In this document: positions 1-7,988 of the stretch, piece by piece
Numbering within the stretch: position 1 is the first letter of the stretch
How the letters are laid out: every line of letters begins with the position of its first letter
DNA from: Deltaproteobacteria bacterium
GTDB lineage: Bacteria > Desulfobacterota > Desulfobacteria > Desulfobacterales > JAFDCJ01
Length of the DNA: 23,778 nt
Reading direction: 5' to 3'
NCBI GenBank assembly: GCA_019310665.1
Contig: JAFDDW010000004.1
Span: 1 to 23,778, forward strand
The notes under the pieces: generated by a model
What the model was told of the DNA's origin: nothing
The model's input: only the letters and a program-made list of their open reading frames with translations
The model's database searches: none
Made by a program: the position numbers and the translations under genes

Positions 1-1
1 C

Positions 2-109
2 TCAGACCAGACGCGTTGGTTCCAGCGAATTGGTGAGATTACAGATTTATATATCAATCGGAATTTTTTATATGGTTGTGCTCAACAAACTGGCAAAACT
101 TTAAGATAA
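2..109 (+). CDS. possible C-terminal end of an unidentified protein (partial)
   Basis: An open frame enters from the left edge and runs about 35 codons to a TAA at 107-109. It reads like protein sequence, with aromatic and charged residues (WFQRIGEITDLYINRNF) and no low-complexity bias. It would converge on the minus-strand transglycosylase that ends at 173. I do not recognise the family from so short a tail, and chance openness over about 100 bases cannot be excluded. Confidence 0.3.
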   Translation, partial: SDQTRWFQRIGEITDLYINRNFLYGCAQQTGKTLR

Positions 110-126
110 GACCCTTTCCTTATTAA

Positions 127-160
127 GATCCGAAATCCGAAATCCCAAATCCGAAATCAG
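127..160. repeat. ccgaaatc word repeat
   Basis: A short run of the word CCGAAATC or close variants (three or four copies) lies between the putative gene end at 109 and the transglycosylase stop codon. A related word (GATTTCGGATT) appears on the opposite strand between rpsM and rpsK at about 17193-17230. It belongs to the group of intergenic word repeats seen throughout the window. Confidence 0.6.
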
Positions 161-172
161 AACCTTCTGTTC

Positions 173-2038
173 CTACTCGATATAGAGCTTCTGACCCGGA
201 AAAATCTTACTGCCGGGATATAGTCGGTTTAAATAGAGCAGACGATTCAGAGGCATCTGATGGCGCTGGGCGATTAGAAAGGGGCTGTCACCCGGCCGAA
301 CCTCGTAGGTGGTCAAACCGTTTACTGCCGGTGGGTCATTTTTACGGGGAAAAATCGTCAGGGTTTGCCCTTTGATCAATATTGTGGTTGCCAGATGGTT
401 AAGCTCCTGAATTTTTTTGGTTGTCGTTCCATATTTTCTGGCAATGGTGTACAAAGAATCCCCTTTTCTGACGATATGTATGACCGCCTGGCCGTTCGGA
501 GACCTTTGGAACTTCCGAACCGAGGGTTTCCTGTAACCGCGTTGCGGAATTTTTAAACGCTTACCGGCCACAATATAATTGGAGCGGCGTAAATTGTTGG
601 CCCGCATGATGCTCCTGACACTGGTACGGTATTTTCGTGCTATGACGGAAAGCGTTTCTCCGTGTCTGACTCGGTGGTAGCCATAGGCTCTTTGGGGAGG
701 ATGGGATACCGGTATCTGGTCAATTTCGGCCATCAGCAAGTCACTGCTGCCCGGCGGAATCCTGAGACGATAGTTATCTCCGGGCAATATTCGATAACGA
801 AGTTCCGGATTGAGGCCCCTTAAAATCTTTTCGTCGACACCGATTGATTTGGCAACATTTCTTAAGTGGACCTGCTTGTCGACGGCGACGGTTTCGTATT
901 GCATCGGCAGATCGACTGAAACCATGTCCAGTCCGTAGCTTTCGGGATTGTTCAGGATGTGAAGGGTGGCCAGGAACCTGGGAACGTAACGGGCCGTCTC
1001 CCGGGGCAGCCGTTCATAGAGATCCCAGAAGTTGTCAAGGTAGTTGACATTCTGGCTTCTGATAACTTTCAGAACTCTGCCTTCTCCACAATTGTAGGCG
1101 GCCAGGACCGTTGACCAGTCGCCAAAAATACGGTGCAGTTCCTTGAGATATTCGATGGCGGCCCGGGTCGATTTTTCCGGATCCATGCGTTGATCGATGA
1201 ACTTGTTGCGTTGCAGGCCGAATTTGTATCCGGTCGAAGGAATGAATTGCCACAGCCCAAGGGCCCGTGCGCGTGAAAGCGCATTGACCTTAAAACCGCT
1301 TTCGATTAACGGAATCCAGGACAATTCTTCCGGAAGGCCGGCTGCTTTCAAGGCGTTGACAATTTTATCCCGGTAGCGGCCGGAACGTCGGTAGGATTCG
1401 ATAAAAAACCGCCTTTCACGTCCTTTGGTGAAAAGATCGATTTCGGCTTGAACGTGCCGGTTGATCACAATCGGAATCGCATTGTGATTGCCGTTTACGA
1501 CAATATTGCGCGAAGCATATATCTCCAGAATGCGTTTGGAGATCATAAAACGCAGGTCTTCTTTTTGCTGGATGAGTTTGGGACGGTTGGAAGTGTTAAC
1601 GTTTAAAATCAGGGCATAGGCCCGATCGAGCGCTTCGACTGCGTTTTCCAATTCACCCTCTTGCCAGTAGACCTGAGATACTTCACATAACTCGAGGGCC
1701 TCATCAAGATCCGTTTGAATTTTTTGCGTCGATACGGGATCCAAACCAAGGTCGCCTGAACCGGTTCCTGGGTTGGAAACAGCTTCTTCGTCACGGTCGA
1801 CAGCAGAATCCAGCTCTGGTTCTTTGCTCGCAGAAAGGTCGGCTGTATTTAGGTCTGGTCGTTCTATTAGCTGACCTTCGTGAAGGATCTTGGTGGAGGA
1901 AGCCTCGGAGCCTGGAGAAGAATCGGTTTCTTCTTGAAGATTCAAGTCAGGTGATCCTGAGGAGTCCATGGAGAAATGCGCACAACCACTAATCAAAACA
2001 AACAACAACGCCGGCAAAAACAGGTAACGGAGATTCAT
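173..2038 (-). CDS. mltD: lipoprotein lytic transglycosylase, MltD type, with LysM repeats
   Basis: A 621-residue periplasmic murein hydrolase. Family members cleave the MurNAc-GlcNAc bond of peptidoglycan and leave 1,6-anhydro ends. The N-terminus is a lipoprotein signal with lipobox LISGC (Cys19 would be lipidated). Residues about 20-110 are a Ser/Asp/Glu-rich linker. The SLT domain spans about 225-335, with catalytic Glu246 in IPLIESGF, the motif ALGLWQFIPSTG and the AAYNCGEGRV segment. A degenerate LysM-like stretch (about 383-427) is followed by three clear LysM peptidoglycan-binding modules at about 454-497, 521-564 and 578-620. Length and order match MltD. The start is supported by AAGGA nine bases upstream. 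It is transcribed divergently from the tRNA-tuf block and has no same-strand neighbour here. Confidence 0.93.
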   Translation of the reverse strand: MNLRYLFLPALLFVLISGCAHFSMDSSGSPDLNLQEETDSSPGSEASSTKILHEGQLIERPDLNTADLSASKEPELDSAVDRDEEAVSNPGTGSGDLGLDPVSTQKIQTDLDEALELCEVSQVYWQEGELENAVEALDRAYALILNVNTSNRPKLIQQKEDLRFMISKRILEIYASRNIVVNGNHNAIPIVINRHVQAEIDLFTKGRERRFFIESYRRSGRYRDKIVNALKAAGLPEELSWIPLIESGFKVNALSRARALGLWQFIPSTGYKFGLQRNKFIDQRMDPEKSTRAAIEYLKELHRIFGDWSTVLAAYNCGEGRVLKVIRSQNVNYLDNFWDLYERLPRETARYVPRFLATLHILNNPESYGLDMVSVDLPMQYETVAVDKQVHLRNVAKSIGVDEKILRGLNPELRYRILPGDNYRLRIPPGSSDLLMAEIDQIPVSHPPQRAYGYHRVRHGETLSVIARKYRTSVRSIMRANNLRRSNYIVAGKRLKIPQRGYRKPSVRKFQRSPNGQAVIHIVRKGDSLYTIARKYGTTTKKIQELNHLATTILIKGQTLTIFPRKNDPPAVNGLTTYEVRPGDSPFLIAQRHQMPLNRLLYLNRLYPGSKIFPGQKLYIE

Positions 2039-2124
2039 CAGTTCAGTTCCTTAGGGTTTTTTATCAGTCGTATCAATATCGGAAGCGGGCGGTAACTTTC
2101 CATTTACAATATTTCCTATTTATT

Positions 2125-2153
2125 GATAAAACAAATATAACTAAAATTGTCAA
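2125..2153 (-). promoter_or_regulatory. candidate sigma70-type promoter for the transglycosylase gene
   Basis: On the minus strand a perfect TTGACA (-35) at 2153-2148 is followed, after 17 bases, by TTTATC at 2130-2125 as a weak -10. It lies about 90 bases upstream of the mltD start in AT-rich DNA. The -35 is convincing and the -10 matches the consensus poorly. Confidence 0.35.
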
Positions 2154-2770
2154 GGGTTTATATGTCATTTATATTATGAAAGGCAATAACTGTAAAATTT
2201 CTATGATCCTAATTGGGTTATGCTAATTTTATGCCAATAGATCTTATTGCCCTTTTCAATTAAAAAATAATGCTTATTATGATTCACTGAACAATCGGTT
2301 TACCGTATTTATAAAGGTGATATCGTCAATTATTCCTAAAACTTTAGCCTATCTATCGACATCCCCGGTTCTAGCGCTGGACATATTTTGGGTGGTTCAT
2401 CCCCCGTTTGAGACTATGATTCAACTCCGGGATGTGGTTACCTCCGGCATTATTATTGGCCGATAGATATTTTTTGTCGAATTTTTTAATTTTTTTTATA
2501 AAACCTATTGAATTATAAAGAAATTTATCTTAAAGTAAAGACGCTTTGTCAATGGCACTCTTTTTCAAGATATTGAATCGATCAACTCTTCCATTCGATA
2601 TTTAGATTAAATTAAAGGGAAATAGAGAAAATAGATGATTTTTAGCGAAATTTATTGTCTAATTCTATATAACAACTTTTTAATTAGAATAATGATGAAT
2701 TTCTGAGTTTGATATTTAATCTATAGATCGGTAGAAAAGTCTGTTCTGAGTATGGGGGGTCTGCCTCTTA

Positions 2771-2797
2771 TTGCATCAATCCCATTTAAAATAATTT
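2771..2797 (+). promoter_or_regulatory. candidate promoter of the tRNA-tuf transcription unit
   Basis: TTGCAT at 2771-2776 and TAATTT at 2792-2797 are spaced by 15 bases, about 20 bases before the first tRNA. The upstream DNA is AT-rich, as expected for a stable-RNA promoter. The spacing is short and the boxes are imperfect, so this is only a candidate. Confidence 0.3.
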
Positions 2798-2816
2798 TAA
2801 GATGTTAAGTTGTGAG

Positions 2817-2892
2817 GCCAGCGTAGCTCAGCTGGTAGAGCAACTGATTTGTAATCAGTAGGCCGGGGGTTCGAGTCCCTTCGCTGGCTCCA
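2817..2892 (+). tRNA. tRNA-Thr (anticodon TGT)
   Basis: A complete cloverleaf of 76 bases. The acceptor stem GCCAGCG pairs with CGCTGGC, the D-arm is GCTC/GAGC, and the anticodon stem ACTGA/TCAGT holds TGT (reads ACA). The T-loop GGTTCGAGTCC is standard and CCA is encoded. It is the first gene of a tRNA cluster whose order equals thrU-tyrU-glyT-thrT upstream of tufB in Escherichia coli. Confidence 0.97.
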
Positions 2893-3052
2893 TATTTGAA
2901 TGTGGTTTTCGGTTCGTCCGGATAGCAAACTTGCAGAATATATTTTCGAAAAATTAGCCTAAAGCATCATTTTCAGGGTTTTTCCAGTTTAACGCGGAAG
3001 GCGCTGTTTGTTTGACCAATCTGCATCGGACCGAGTCTGGCTCTAACGAGAA

Positions 3053-3137
3053 GGTGGGGTTCCCGAGCGGCCAAAGGGAACAGACTGTAAATCTGTCGGC
3101 GAAGCCTACGGAGGTTCGAATCCTCCCCCCACCACCA
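3053..3137 (+). tRNA. tRNA-Tyr (anticodon GTA)
   Basis: An 85-base class II tRNA with a long variable arm. The acceptor GGTGGGG pairs with CCCCACC, the anticodon GTA is at 3087-3089, the T-loop contains GGTTCGAATCC, and CCA is encoded at 3135-3137. It is second in the Thr-Tyr-Gly-Thr cluster. Confidence 0.97.
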
Positions 3138-3252
3138 GCCTGAAGATAAGGCGTATGTAGGAGATTTCGGCAATAGCATCGGGATCGATAGTTACTACAT
3201 GGCTTCCTGCAAAATTCTTTATAGGTCGGGAATCATGCCAATAGTCGTGTAA

Positions 3253-3328
<76 letters not shown>

Positions 3329-3410
3329 GCAGAAATAGAACTCGATTGTCTCTTGAAACGGATAAATATAGTAATAGCTGAGCCGTGCGAGCGGGAACCA
3401 AAATAAATGA

Positions 3411-3490
3411 ATATTGACGATTGAAAATTGTCGATTTGAGGATGTCGCTTCGCTCCGCTATTAAAAAATTAAGATTGAAAGAATTCCTTA
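3411..3490. repeat. intergenic word-repeat insert between tRNA-Gly and tRNA-Thr
   Basis: It contains the inverted pair ATTGACGAT / ATTGTCGAT at about 3412-3435 and a GTCGCTTCGCTCCGC stretch. At 3470-3490 it carries, on the minus strand, the motif family TAAGGAATTCTTTCAATCTTA. That 21-base block matches motifs at 16484-16503 and 23471-23490 with few differences, so it is one copy of a dispersed element end. Confidence 0.45.
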
Positions 3491-3525
3491 AATAGTCATT
3501 ACGATTAATACGATCAATTTGATTG

Positions 3526-3602
3526 GCCCACGTAGCTCAGTCGGTAGAGCGCTTCCTTGGTAAGGAAGAGGTTCACCGGTTCGATCCCGGTCGTGGGCTC
3601 CA
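3526..3602 (+). tRNA. tRNA-Thr (anticodon GGT)
   Basis: A 77-base cloverleaf. The acceptor GCCCACG pairs with CGTGGGC, the anticodon stem CTTCC/GGAAG holds GGT (reads ACC), the T-arm contains CCGGTTCGATCCCGG, and CCA is encoded at 3600-3602. It ends 43 bases before the tuf start codon, as in tRNA-tufB operons. Confidence 0.97.
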
Positions 3603-3645
3603 TTTTAAACAAGTAACATCCAAAAAACCAGGGGAGGACGGGAAG

Positions 3646-4724
3646 ATGCCGAAGGCCAAGTTTTGCCCTTTGATCAGATCGACAAGGCACCGGAGGAGAA
3701 GGAGCGCGGGATAACGATTGCCACCGCGCACGTGGAGTATGAGACGGCAAATCGTCACTATGCGCATGTGGACTGTCCGGGCCATGCGGACTATATCAAG
3801 AACATGATTACGGGAGCCGCGCAGATGGACGGAGCGATATTGGTAGTGGGCGCCGATGATGGTCCGATGCCCCAGACGCGGGAGCATATATTGTTGGCGC
3901 GTCAGGTGGGCGTGCCGCAGATAGTGGTATTTTTAAACAAGTGTGACATGGTAGACGATGAGGAGCTCATCGAGCTGGTGGAGTTGGAGTTGCGCGAGTT
4001 GCTGGACAAGTATGAGTTTCCGGGCGATGACATACCGATTATCCAGGGCAGTGCGTTAAAGGCGTTGGAGAGTGATGATGCGGACTCCGAGGAGGCCAAG
4101 TGCGTATTTGAGTTAATGGATGCGATCGACTCGTTTATCCCGGAGCCGAAGCGAGATGTGGACAAGCCGTTTTTGATGCCGGTTGAGGATGTATTCAGCA
4201 TATCGGGTCGCGGGACGGTTGTGACGGGTCGAGTTGAGCGCGGCATCATTCACGTGGGCGACGATGTGGAGATCGTGGGGATTCGGCCGACGTTAAAGAC
4301 GGTGTGCACGGGAGTTGAGATGTTTCGCAAGCTGTTGGATGAAGGTCAGGCGGGCGATAACATCGGGGTTTTGTTGCGCGGCACCAAGCGCGAGGAGGTA
4401 GAGCGCGGTCAGGTGGTGGCGATACCGGGCACGATCACGCCGCACACGAAGTTTAAGGCGGAAGTATACATATTGAGCAAAGAGGAAGGCGGTCGTCACA
4501 CGCCGTTTTTCAGTGGCTATCGGCCGCAGTTTTATTTTCGCACCACGGATGTGACGGGGATATTAACGTTACCGGAAGGCATAGAGATGGTGATGCCCGG
4601 CGACAATGTAACGATAGAAGCGCAGTTGATAACGCCGATCGCCATGGAGAAGGAAGTCCGCTTTGCGGTACGCGAAGGTGGTCGCACGGTGGGCGCCGGT
4701 GTCGTTAGTGAGATTATTGAATAA
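3646..4724 (+). pseudogene. tuf: elongation factor Tu gene with N-terminal deletion (P-loop missing, start out of frame)
   Basis: The gene has a strong ribosome site (GGGGAGG at 3631-3637) and a normal start reading MPKAKF. It then jumps within a few bases to the segment beginning PFDQIDKAPEEKERG, in a different frame. About 40 codons are absent compared with full EF-Tu (about 397 residues), including the GHxDHGKT P-loop and most of the region before switch I. Read from the ATG it stops after 22 codons at 3712. The long frame (from about 3663) has only a TTG codon at its left end. It still encodes RGITI (switch I), DCPGHAD at 3771, NKCD at 3936-3947, the SALKAL loop and complete domains II and III. 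As written the product could not bind GTP. It lies 18 bases before rpsJ, a tufA-type position, but follows tufB-type tRNAs. An assembly join at the repeated tuf copies is as likely as a genuine pseudogene. Confidence 0.88.
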
Positions 4725-4742
4725 TAAGAAAGACGGAAAAAA

Positions 4743-5054
4743 ATGATAACCAATACCAAGATCAGGATCCGGCTCAAGGCTTACGATCACAAGCTACTGG
4801 ATCAATCAGCGTCAGATATTGTTGATACGGCGGCGAAAACCGGTGCCAAAGTAGTTGGGCCGATACCGTTGCCGACCCGCATCAACAAATATTGTGTTTT
4901 GCGTTCTCCTCACATTGATAAAAAATCTCGTGAACAGTTCGAAATGCGGACACACAAACGGCTGCTCGACATTCTTGAGCCCACTCAGCAAACCGTAGAT
5001 GCACTGATGAAACTGGATCTATCACCGGGTGTCGATGTTGAAATAAAGCTATAG
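4743..5054 (+). CDS. rpsJ: 30S ribosomal protein S10 (NusE)
   Basis: 103 residues, full length for S10. The family binds the 3' domain of 16S rRNA in the 30S head and, as NusE, joins the antitermination complex. Recognisable segments are KIRIRLKAYDH at the N-terminus, GPIPLPT, and RSPHIDKKSREQFEMRTHKR in the loop, ending GVDVEIKL. The start ATG follows a purine-rich but weak ribosome site 18 bases after tuf, so it may be translationally linked to tuf. It opens the S10 operon. The gap to rplC is unusually long (158 bases) and structured. Confidence 0.97.
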   Translation: MITNTKIRIRLKAYDHKLLDQSASDIVDTAAKTGAKVVGPIPLPTRINKYCVLRSPHIDKKSREQFEMRTHKRLLDILEPTQQTVDALMKLDLSPGVDVEIKL

Positions 5055-5067
5055 CTTGCCATCCTCA

Positions 5068-5171
5068 TTTAAGGATACGGGAAATGGCGGCCGAGTTAAA
5101 ATTGATTCCGAATCCTTAAATTCTTGGTTCCCGTGACCATTGAGAAATAAAGCCCTGCCTTCGGCAGAGGC
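5068..5171 (+). promoter_or_regulatory. structured spacer between rpsJ and rplC (interlocking inverted repeats plus hairpin)
   Basis: Two perfect inverted repeats interlock. The 9-mer at 5068-5076 pairs with 5112-5120, and the directly adjacent 7-mer at 5077-5083 pairs with 5128-5134. That topology is an H-type pseudoknot or two competing helices. A second hairpin lies at 5152-5171 (CTGCC/GGCAG stem with flanking GCC/GGC). The site is directly in the rplC leader, so a role in translational control of the S10 block is conceivable. This is inference from base pairing only. Confidence 0.35.
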
Positions 5172-5212
5172 ACTGATATGATAACTGCTGTGTAAAAGGG
5201 ATACGTTGGGCT

Positions 5213-5848
5213 ATGAGTAGAGGACTATTAGGAAAAAAATTGGGAATGACCGGATTCTTCACTTCCGAAGGACGCTATGTTCCGGTTACCGTGATCGAAG
5301 CCGGTCCCTGTGTGGTGACTCAAATAAAGACCCGGGCCACGGACGGATACGATGCTTTACAGTTGGGGTTCGGCCAAAAGAAAAAAATTCGGGTAAGCAA
5401 ACCGCTGCAGGGTCATTTTAAAAAGAGTGGTGATCAATGCTTTCAGTATTTGAAAGAATTCTTTGTAAAAAATCCGGAGGAATACAACCTCGGTCAGGAG
5501 ATTACCGTTGAAATGTTCAATGTGGGCGATCGCGTCGATGTCGTCGGTACCACCAAGGGCCGCGGTTTTGCGGGCGTTATCAAACGTTACGGATTTCATC
5601 GGGGACCCGTAACGCATGGCAGTAGAAATGTCCGACGACCTGGCTCCATCGGCTGCAGTGCCTGGCCGGCCAAGGTTATCAAAGGTAAAAAAATGCCGGG
5701 TCATTACGGTAATGATCGTAAAACGGTTCGCAATCTGGAGATCATTGATATCCGTGCAGAAGACAATGTGATTCTGGTAAAGGGTGCAGTACCGGGGGCC
5801 GAATCCGGTCTGATGGCCGTCAATAAGCCAAAATTTAAACAAGATTAG
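5213..5848 (+). CDS. rplC: 50S ribosomal protein L3
   Basis: 211 residues, normal L3 length. L3 is an early assembly protein of the large subunit whose long loop reaches toward the peptidyl transferase centre. The N-terminus reads MSRGLLGKKLGMTGFF. The L3 core signature is visible as TKGRGFAGVIKRYGFHRGP, then THGSRNVRRPGSIG and KGKKMPGHYG in the loop. It ends with the usual LVKGAVPG segment. The start ATG is preceded by AAAAGGGA about ten bases upstream. It is followed after 44 bases by rplD, in standard S10-operon order. Confidence 0.97.
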   Translation: MSRGLLGKKLGMTGFFTSEGRYVPVTVIEAGPCVVTQIKTRATDGYDALQLGFGQKKKIRVSKPLQGHFKKSGDQCFQYLKEFFVKNPEEYNLGQEITVEMFNVGDRVDVVGTTKGRGFAGVIKRYGFHRGPVTHGSRNVRRPGSIGCSAWPAKVIKGKKMPGHYGNDRKTVRNLEIIDIRAEDNVILVKGAVPGAESGLMAVNKPKFKQD

Positions 5849-5892
5849 AGGATCCTGAAAAAGAGGATTCCAGCTAATGGATGAGGAAGCGT

Positions 5893-6516
5893 ATGCCGGT
5901 GCTAGATGTCCAAAATGTAAATGGCAAGAAAATTTCGCAGATCGAACTTGCCGATGACGTATTCAGCGTACCGGGCAAGTCCCGTATTTTGCATGAAGTT
6001 GTGACCATGCAGTTGTCCAACCGACGATCGGGTACTGCCGCCGTCAAACATCGCAGCGATGTCAGAGGCAGTGGCAGAAAACTTTTTCGTCAGAAAGGCA
6101 CCGGCCGGGCGCGTCGTGGTGATATCAAAGCTCCTTTGCTACGAGGCGGAGGCGTTGTTTTCGGACCTGACGGGAGAAATTATAAATATCAAGTTCCCAA
6201 AAAGGTGAAAAAACTGGCCTTAAAGATGGCGCTGAGCAGCAAATTGAATGCCAATGAGCTGATGGTTTTGGACCAGTTTGAGCTCGAAGAGATTAAAACC
6301 AAAGAGTTTGTCAACGTGTTGGAGGCACTTAATCTCAACAGTGCCTTGATCATCACCGATGAAAAGAATGAAAATTTGGAACTGTCATCCAGAAACGTCC
6401 AGGATATTAAAGTGCTCAGATTTGAAGGGCTGAACGTATACGATATACTAAAATACCGGACGTTGGTGTTGCTGGAGCCTGCGGTAAAGAACATCGAGGG
6501 GAGGCTGCAAGCATGA
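5893..6516 (+). CDS. rplD: 50S ribosomal protein L4
   Basis: About 207 residues from the ATG at 5893, which gives the usual L4 start MPVLDVQNVNG and has GAGGAAG five bases upstream. An in-frame ATG at 5881 would add MRKR but sits 13 bases from its nearest GAGGA, so I prefer 5893. L4 binds domain I of 23S rRNA and its loop lines the exit tunnel. The loop signature GSGRKLFRQKGTGRARRGD and the PLLRGGGVVFGP segment are intact. Family members can repress their own S10 operon, and the structured gap before rplC may be relevant. The stop overlaps the rplW start by four bases (ATGA). Confidence 0.96.
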   Translation: MPVLDVQNVNGKKISQIELADDVFSVPGKSRILHEVVTMQLSNRRSGTAAVKHRSDVRGSGRKLFRQKGTGRARRGDIKAPLLRGGGVVFGPDGRNYKYQVPKKVKKLALKMALSSKLNANELMVLDQFELEEIKTKEFVNVLEALNLNSALIITDEKNENLELSSRNVQDIKVLRFEGLNVYDILKYRTLVLLEPAVKNIEGRLQA

Positions 6517-6800
6517 TTTCGCATGAGACTGTCATTAGACCCTTAATCACTGAAAAAACGGGTATTCAGAAAGAACTGAACAATCAGTTGACTTTCGAAG
6601 TGGACCGGCGGGCGAACCGGATTGAAATCAAACAGGCGATAGAATCTATTTTTAACGTCAGGGTTGCCGCCGTCAAAACAATGCAGGTGAAGGGTAAAAC
6701 CAAGCAAAGAGGGCGGATCATCGGTAAACGTCGCGATTGGAAAAAGGCGATTGTCAAGCTGATGCCCGGTGAGCGGATAGATTTTTTTGAAGGTGTATAG
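6513..6800 (+). CDS. rplW: 50S ribosomal protein L23
   Basis: 95 residues, normal for L23, which sits at the tunnel exit and docks trigger factor and SRP. The conserved RPLITEKT motif is at residues 9-16 and the RNA-binding stretch KGKTKQRGRIIGKRRDWKKAIV is near the C-terminus. Its ATG overlaps the rplD stop (ATGA), so the two are translationally coupled. rplB follows after ten bases. Confidence 0.96.
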   Translation: MISHETVIRPLITEKTGIQKELNNQLTFEVDRRANRIEIKQAIESIFNVRVAAVKTMQVKGKTKQRGRIIGKRRDWKKAIVKLMPGERIDFFEGV

Positions 6801-6810
6801 GAGCAAATAA

Positions 6811-7638
6811 ATGGCGATTAGAAAAGTAAAACCGACGTCTCCGGGGCGTCGCTTTCAAGCTTACTCCTCTTTTGAGGAGATAACGACAACCCAACCGGAA
6901 AAAAGCCTGCTGAAAGTCATAAAAAAAACAGGCGGTCGTAATGCCAGAGGCCGCATAACCTGCAGACACCGCGGTGGGGGTCATAAACGACATTACCGGG
7001 TCATTGATTTTAAGCGCGATAAAATCGCTATTCCGGCCAAAGTGGCTTCAATTGAGTATGATCCGAACCGTTCGACCCGGATCGCGTTGCTGCACTATGT
7101 TGACGGCGAAAAGCGGTATATCCTGGCGCCGCTTAACCTTAAGGTAAATGATATCGTGGAATCGGGTCCCGATGCCGACATTAAGCCCGGCAATGCCTTA
7201 CCGCTGAGCAATATCCCCCTGGGCACCCAGATTCATAACATTGAACTGCGTGCGGGAAAAGGCGGACAAATTGTAAGAAGTGCAGGAACCTATGGCCAGT
7301 TGATGGCGAAGGAAGATCGATATGCTTTGATCAGACTGCCGTCGGGCGAGGTCCGGATGGTCCTGCTCAATTGTAGAGCCACCGTCGGTCAGCTCGGTAA
7401 TGTGCCCCATGAGAAAATTGAGTTGGGTAAAGCCGGGCGCAAAAGATGGTTGGGAAGACGACCCAAGGTCAGAGGTGTCGCCATGAACCCGGTTGATCAT
7501 CCCATGGGGGGCGGTGAAGGTCGTTCTTCCGGCGGGCGTCATCCCTGCAGTCCGTGGGGGGTGCCAACCAAAGGATATAAGACGCGCAAAAATAAAAGCA
7601 GCGATCGACTGATCGTTAAAAGACGCAGTAAAAAATAA
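6811..7638 (+). CDS. rplB: 50S ribosomal protein L2
   Basis: 275 residues, the usual L2 length. L2 binds 23S rRNA near the peptidyl transferase centre and the subunit interface. The N-terminus MAIRKVKPTSPGRRF, the RNA-binding segment GRITCRHRGGGHKRHYR and the C-terminal signature GVAMNPVDHPMGGGEG with RHPCSPWG are all present, including the conserved histidine of the VDHP loop. It is well initiated (AGGAG nine bases upstream) and followed by rpsS. Confidence 0.98.
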   Translation: MAIRKVKPTSPGRRFQAYSSFEEITTTQPEKSLLKVIKKTGGRNARGRITCRHRGGGHKRHYRVIDFKRDKIAIPAKVASIEYDPNRSTRIALLHYVDGEKRYILAPLNLKVNDIVESGPDADIKPGNALPLSNIPLGTQIHNIELRAGKGGQIVRSAGTYGQLMAKEDRYALIRLPSGEVRMVLLNCRATVGQLGNVPHEKIELGKAGRKRWLGRRPKVRGVAMNPVDHPMGGGEGRSSGGRHPCSPWGVPTKGYKTRKNKSSDRLIVKRRSKK

Positions 7639-7664
7639 CAAATAACCAGTACGTGAGGGTATTT

Positions 7665-7946
7665 ATGCCAAGATCGCTAAAAAAAGGTCCATATATTGAA
7701 CCGAAGCTAATGAACATGGTGCTGATGGCCCAAGAAACCCGTAGCGGTAGAGTCATCAAAACATGGTCACGACGTTCGACCGTTGTGCCGGAAATGGTTG
7801 GCATTACATTGGCCGTTCACAACGGCCGCAAATTTATACCGGTATTTGTTTCTGAAAATATGGTAGGCCATAAATTGGGTGAATTTTCACCGACCCGAAC
7901 GTTTTACGGGCACTCCGGGGATAAGCGGTCAAAATTGAAGAGATAG
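7665..7946 (+). CDS. rpsS: 30S ribosomal protein S19
   Basis: 93 residues from the ATG at 7665, which gives the canonical start MPRSLKKGPYIEPKL and has GAGGG five bases upstream. An in-frame GTG at 7653 (adding MRVF) overlaps that ribosome site and is unlikely. S19 sits in the 30S head and contacts tRNA and L5. The family signature runs through VPEMVGITLAVHNGRKF, IPVFVSENMVGHKLGEF and TRTFYGH. The normal next gene rplV follows, but a hairpin insert of REP type occupies the 122-base gap. Confidence 0.96.
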   Translation: MPRSLKKGPYIEPKLMNMVLMAQETRSGRVIKTWSRRSTVVPEMVGITLAVHNGRKFIPVFVSENMVGHKLGEFSPTRTFYGHSGDKRSKLKR

Positions 7947-7988
7947 TTTCAGGGCCCTCGGCTTTTGGAATTTGATTGATTTCAAGGT

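Larger units (their letters stand above)
2039..2816. other. long AT-rich intergenic region, no convincing gene
   Basis: This separates mltD (minus) from the tRNA-tuf block (plus). It is strongly AT-rich with many A and T runs. The exception is a GC-richer island at about 2345-2469, bounded by a perfect 9-bp inverted repeat (2350-2358 with 2461-2469) and followed by six T. An open frame without a good start or ribosome site crosses the island (about 2227-2466). The remaining 2476-2816 holds nothing I can name. It may carry upstream promoter elements for the tRNA operon. Confidence 0.5.

Noticed and set aside
3573..3887. 104-codon minus-strand open frame across tRNA-Thr and tuf
   Set aside because: It is antisense to a tRNA and to conserved EF-Tu coding sequence, with no initiation signal.
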